Below, in pieces: positions 62,201 through 64,000 of a stretch of 64,000 nt of DNA. Under the pieces are notes generated by a model, which worked only from the letters and a program-made list of their open reading frames with translations, ran no database searches and had not been told where the DNA came from. The stretch covers positions 39,393 to 103,392 of the forward strand of contig NZ_FOFF01000029.1 of the NCBI RefSeq assembly GCF_900110755.1, in the 5' to 3' direction. Source of the stretch: Streptomyces sp. yr375. Its GTDB lineage: Bacteria; Actinomycetota; Actinomycetes; Streptomycetales; Streptomycetaceae. The position numbers were made by a program, and so were the translations under genes. Position 1 is the stretch's first letter. Every line of letters starts with the position of its first letter.

Positions 62201-62449
62201 GCGCTCCACCCGTTCCTCGTAGGCCCAGCCGGGCTCGAAGAACCGCGCCGGGAGCTCCCCGCCCAGGGCGACACCCCACCGCCGCCGCACCACCTCGGTC
62301 ACGGACGCCTCCGTGCCCACCCCCGACTGTGCCGGGACACAGCCGTCCGTCACTCCGTCAGCGCCGCGCATACCCGCGACTGTGGCATGTCGTGATCCAC
62401 ACCCGCAGGCGGTTTCCACGTCTTCCACCACTACGGGTTCCATGACCAT
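59204..62449 (-). CDS. Ski2/Hel308-like superfamily 2 helicase
   Basis: 1081 residues as the longest frame. Motif I is VVVAPTGAGKTPIGMVA near 330, motif II VVDEIHLLG (DEIH), motif III VGLSATVANADEVAEWLG, motif V STLAAGVNLPARAVIV and motif VI MFGRAGRIG. An N-terminal domain has CPVCEGELHAL and CPGCP, a probable zinc knuckle, which is not part of Hel308. A C-terminal acidic patch (EEPEESDEPEEDAS) precedes an extra domain. The start is uncertain because no good ribosome-binding site precedes ATG 62449. It lies just upstream of jetABCD on the same strand, with a 200-bp gap, and may be part of the defence island. Confidence 0.85.
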   Translation of the reverse strand: MVMEPVVVEDVETACGCGSRHATVAGMRGADGVTDGCVPAQSGVGTEASVTEVVRRRWGVALGGELPARFFEPGWAYEERVERRCPVCEGELHALRRPYESQGRVYRYVALVCPGCPTAFSLADLGVKTYDQLTAASSAAVSVPLGPCPSGPGVSVTAIRGPGQFPGAMRGGHPPAWPDDLAVPEQAEQRALLWCKVTDPDWRPTEEAVAAAEDVRVILPEGPGYDALRTWLAKHGVPYRVSRYWEEAEEIGTVNELGGRTDVVAVGPGGAVPAAGPWALAARDAFAAQWDGLEKLPEDDGDAYVPVGELVPAEWAALLPHPSFNPAQAAAVPVVREGTGHLVVVAPTGAGKTPIGMVAALDAHARGEKAAWLVPQRSLTDELDRELQLWRRRGLRVVRLTGEAAVDSGLIRAADVWVATTEKFEAICRAGSLRDALAEVGCLVVDEIHLLGDPVRGAVLEALLTRVREDGAGARIVGLSATVANADEVAEWLGARLVRTAWRPTRLTWQLPVLPTAEEADWAARAAVRTEAAVRIARGVGADGGSVLVFCGSKRRVRATALALAADRGVSTAGVDADDAELVERLCTKAGVRLHYRDWPYKRHAEQAFRAREADILVATSTLAAGVNLPARAVIVADTTIGLDRVEVSMVQQMFGRAGRIGAGEREGWAFLLADPGERAHWQARLAAGYTVRSRLGDHLPDHLLAEAVQERVGGVEEAERWWSGTLAAHQGHAGVEPLREAARFLTAAGCLRAIADEGCWETSPLGRLTSRFMVDAVLADELATAVREAPVPEDAFTAERSLAALLSTRLPVLEQAPFTDRARVALRRVLRETEREHEEPEESDEPEEDASKPVAGDLARAVLHLVADRPGLFRGRPGYVLGIPVDSMTGILEEAQRYLAWLGAQGPLGTVHPWAAVVAGDLAQRIRWRALGPGRGAGRLLWMCERMATAPLASDLVPRMWRAARARGVDAPDWSGTTPPNDCALTPDRYRALLAERATGVHLDLREDRLRVAAPPGSVIRLWNGATTTLHSGDGEAATLLLPPDDPSENSPGSSGAAVFTRGGDRLGTGWLGAYAAIRR

Positions 62450-63069
62450 GAGCGCGGCCTACACCCAACGGCCAAGGGAGTCACGGCCTCGCCGCGCGGA
62501 CGCCCACGGATGGCGCCTTGTCGAGCGGCCACGACAGCACGGCGCCCTGACCGGTATCCGCCGAGCCCAAGTCATCCCGCACCGTGCACCGACGCCGCAC
62601 AGATGGGCCCCGGCTGGATCGGCCGTCACGGCTGTTGTCGTGGGTCGCGAGGTCCAGGGCCGACGGAGCCGAGGCCGCCAAGACGGTCGCCGACGCGGTC
62701 GACGCGGGCGGTCACGCGTACACGGCCACTCAGGCGACCGAGGACCCCGGAGCCTCCGCGCAGCAGGTCGCCGTACCGGCCGACGACGCGATCCAGCTCG
62801 GTTCGCCCTACGGGGACGGCCGATAGTGAAGCAGCACGTCGTCGCCCACACCCCCCGGAAACCCGGCCGGCCGCGCGATTGTCCGGATGGCACAACTCCC
62901 ATGCGAAAACGGCGAGGCTGACCGAGGAGCCATCTGCACGACCTCTGCACGCCTGGCCACCAAATGGCCACCAACTCGAACCGGACGGAGCCGGGGAAAT
63001 CGACAGCCATGAACAAATGCCGAGGTCACAGCCCCGCAATCCGCAACCGAAACTGGCCGTCAACTTCAG
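62450..63069. other. Gene-poor stretch at the right end of the island
   Basis: 620 bp with only weak frames. A segment near 62690-62825 could encode AVDAGGHAYTATQATEDPGA and a stop, perhaps the tail of a lost gene. TGGCCACC-AAA-TGGCCACC direct repeats at about 62954 resemble sequences often found next to integrase att sites. No integrase is readable. Confidence 0.5.
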
Positions 63070-63223
63070 ACCTACGCATTGCGATGCACAGGACCGCACG
63101 AGCCCGATTGGCCCGAATTCCAAGGTCAATCAAAACAAGAAACCCCAGCTCAGAGGCCTGAACTGGGGTTCACCATGGAGCCGCCTTCGGGATTCGAACC
63201 CGAGACCTACGCATTACGAGACC
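63070..63223. repeat. Right direct repeat containing tRNA-Thr 3' half (attachment-site-like)
   Basis: Pair of the repeat at 49160-49311. On the minus strand it includes the 3' half of tRNA-Thr(CGT): CTCGTAATGC, T-arm TCGGGTTCGAATCCCGA and acceptor AGGCGGCTCCA with the CCA encoded. The 5' half of the tRNA is absent here too. An intact tRNA-Thr is therefore expected outside this window. Confidence 0.82.
63141..63170 (-). terminator. tRNA-distal hairpin in right repeat
   Basis: Counterpart of the left hairpin: AACCCCAGCTCAG / CTGAACTGGGGTT with one G-U pair, directly after the CCA end of the tRNA half on the minus strand. Confidence 0.7.
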
Positions 63224-63250
63224 ACGGGGGTTCGTGACACCTGGTTCCAG

Positions 63251-63366
63251 CTCGTGCCGCCCGGTGCTGTTCTGCCTGATCAGAACACATGGGAACAGTT
63301 CCACCATGACACCCTGTGTTATCCCGTCCAAAGGCGTCCGGCCGCACTCTGGCCGCACATGGCCAC
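63251..63366. repeat. Island-end repeat, copy C
   Basis: Third copy of the repeat family (TCTGCCTGATCAGA, CCGTCCAAAGGCGTCCGGCCGC, TGGCCAC), placed directly after the right tRNA-like repeat just as copy A follows the left one. Confidence 0.72.
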
Positions 63367-63559
63367 ACCCACGGGTGTCCCGGGCAGCCGGAACGCCATT
63401 GTCCTGCGTTCCGCGCAATTCAGGGGTTCTGGAGTCCCTGTCGAGGTGAAGGTGCAGGTCAGCAGGCTGGAGTCTGGTGACACGGCCGGATTCGCCTAGA
63501 GACGCGATTTTCCGGATTCACCTGCGCTGAACTGGTCTTGCTCCGTATGTTCTGGAGTC

Positions 63560-64000
63560 GTGTATGTGAAGACGACGAAGCGGGAGAACAAGTCCGGCAC
63601 GGTCCGGTACCTGCACCTGGCTCACAACGAGTGGGATCCGGTGAAGGGCCGGGCGGTCCCGAAGGTGCTGTTCTCGTTCGGCCGTGAGGACGACCTCGAC
63701 CGGGACGCGGTGAAGCGCCTGGTCGCGTCTCTATCGCGGCTGCTGGAACCGGGCGAGGCACTGGCGTCGACCGCGGCGGGTGACCTGGAGTTCGTCTCGT
63801 CGGTCCCGTTCGGCGGCACCTACGTCCTCGATCATCTGTGGCGGCGGCTGCAGATCGACAAGATCGTCGGGCAGGTCGGGCAGCCCAAACGGGGCCGACG
63901 CCGGGACATGCCGGTGACGGAGCGGGTGCTGTTCTCCATGGTCGCGAACCGGGCCCTGGCCCCGTCGTCGAAGCTGGCCGCCGCGGACTGGGTCACGCAC
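63560..64000 (+). mobile_element. IS1634-family transposase, N-terminal part
   Basis: Open from the GTG at 63560 to the window end (147 codons). VYVKTTKRENKSGTVRYLHL, AHNEWDPVKGRAVPKVLFSF, SSVPFGGTYVLDHLWRRLQI and SMVANRALAPSSKLAAADWV follow the start of IS1634-type DDE transposases. The left terminal inverted repeat should lie in 63480-63550 but I cannot define it from one end. It inserts just outside the right island repeat. Confidence 0.85.

Noticed and set aside
63177..63223. tRNA-Thr gene (right copy)
   Set aside because: T-arm and CCA end are good, but sequence beyond the anticodon does not form the 5' half of a tRNA.
63170..63418. Small minus-strand protein ending RSRVRIPKAAPW
   Set aside because: It is a read-through of the tRNA half and repeat copy C, a common false call at tRNA sites.

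Overview
The window is very GC-rich, with tightly overlapping genes (ATGA, GTGA and TGATG junctions), GTG and TTG starts, rare TTA codons and secondary-metabolism, XRE and IS1634-type genes. This points to a Streptomyces or close relative, probably an accessory or arm region of the chromosome.

1 to about 21 kb is a dense minus-strand biosynthetic operon. Its core is a hydrazine-forming cassette: a lysine N6-hydroxylase, a DAO-type flavoenzyme and a cupin-methionyl-tRNA-synthetase-like enzyme. Here that enzyme carries a C-terminal carrier domain and is followed by a TubC-docked Cy-A-PCP NRPS with a cysteine-like code. Two saccharopine dehydrogenases (LYS1-like and LYS9-like) sit just upstream and would recycle the aminoadipate semialdehyde expected as by-product back to lysine. 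Downstream lie an acyl ligase, an ACP, a GNAT and a partial C45-family protein. Further genes encode a P450, an acyl-CoA dehydrogenase, a haem-oxygenase-like diiron candidate, a KAS III-like enzyme, an isocitrate lyase/PEP mutase-family enzyme and a type II thioesterase. I do not recognise the product. I expect a hydrazine-derived, probably thiazoline-containing molecule.

21 to 29 kb holds a LuxR-type regulator with a TTA codon, a DMT-type exporter, a reducing type II PKS set (ACP, KS, hydrolase-malonyltransferase fusion) in which FabG and the chain-length factor are fused and truncated by a deletion, and an XRE-like regulator.

29 to 49 kb is a mosaic: a MarR-glycoside hydrolase operon with a palindromic operator, a FUSC-like pseudogene, a GMC dehydrogenase operon, a Hint-domain polymorphic-toxin fragment with a candidate immunity gene, a truncated RHS protein meeting a truncated diiron-protein gene at a breakpoint near 42.04 kb, a DrrA-like ATPase without its permease, and a second small biosynthetic remnant (KS, ACP, thioesterase, membrane protein, frameshifted aldehyde dehydrogenase).

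49 to 63.2 kb is bounded by two direct repeats of about 150 bp that contain the 3' half of a tRNA-Thr gene. The island holds a Uma2-like gene, a complete four-gene Wadjet-type (JetABCD, DUF2397/DUF2398/SMC/DUF2399) plasmid-defence operon and a Ski2-like helicase. An IS1634-family transposase begins at 63.56 kb and runs off the window.
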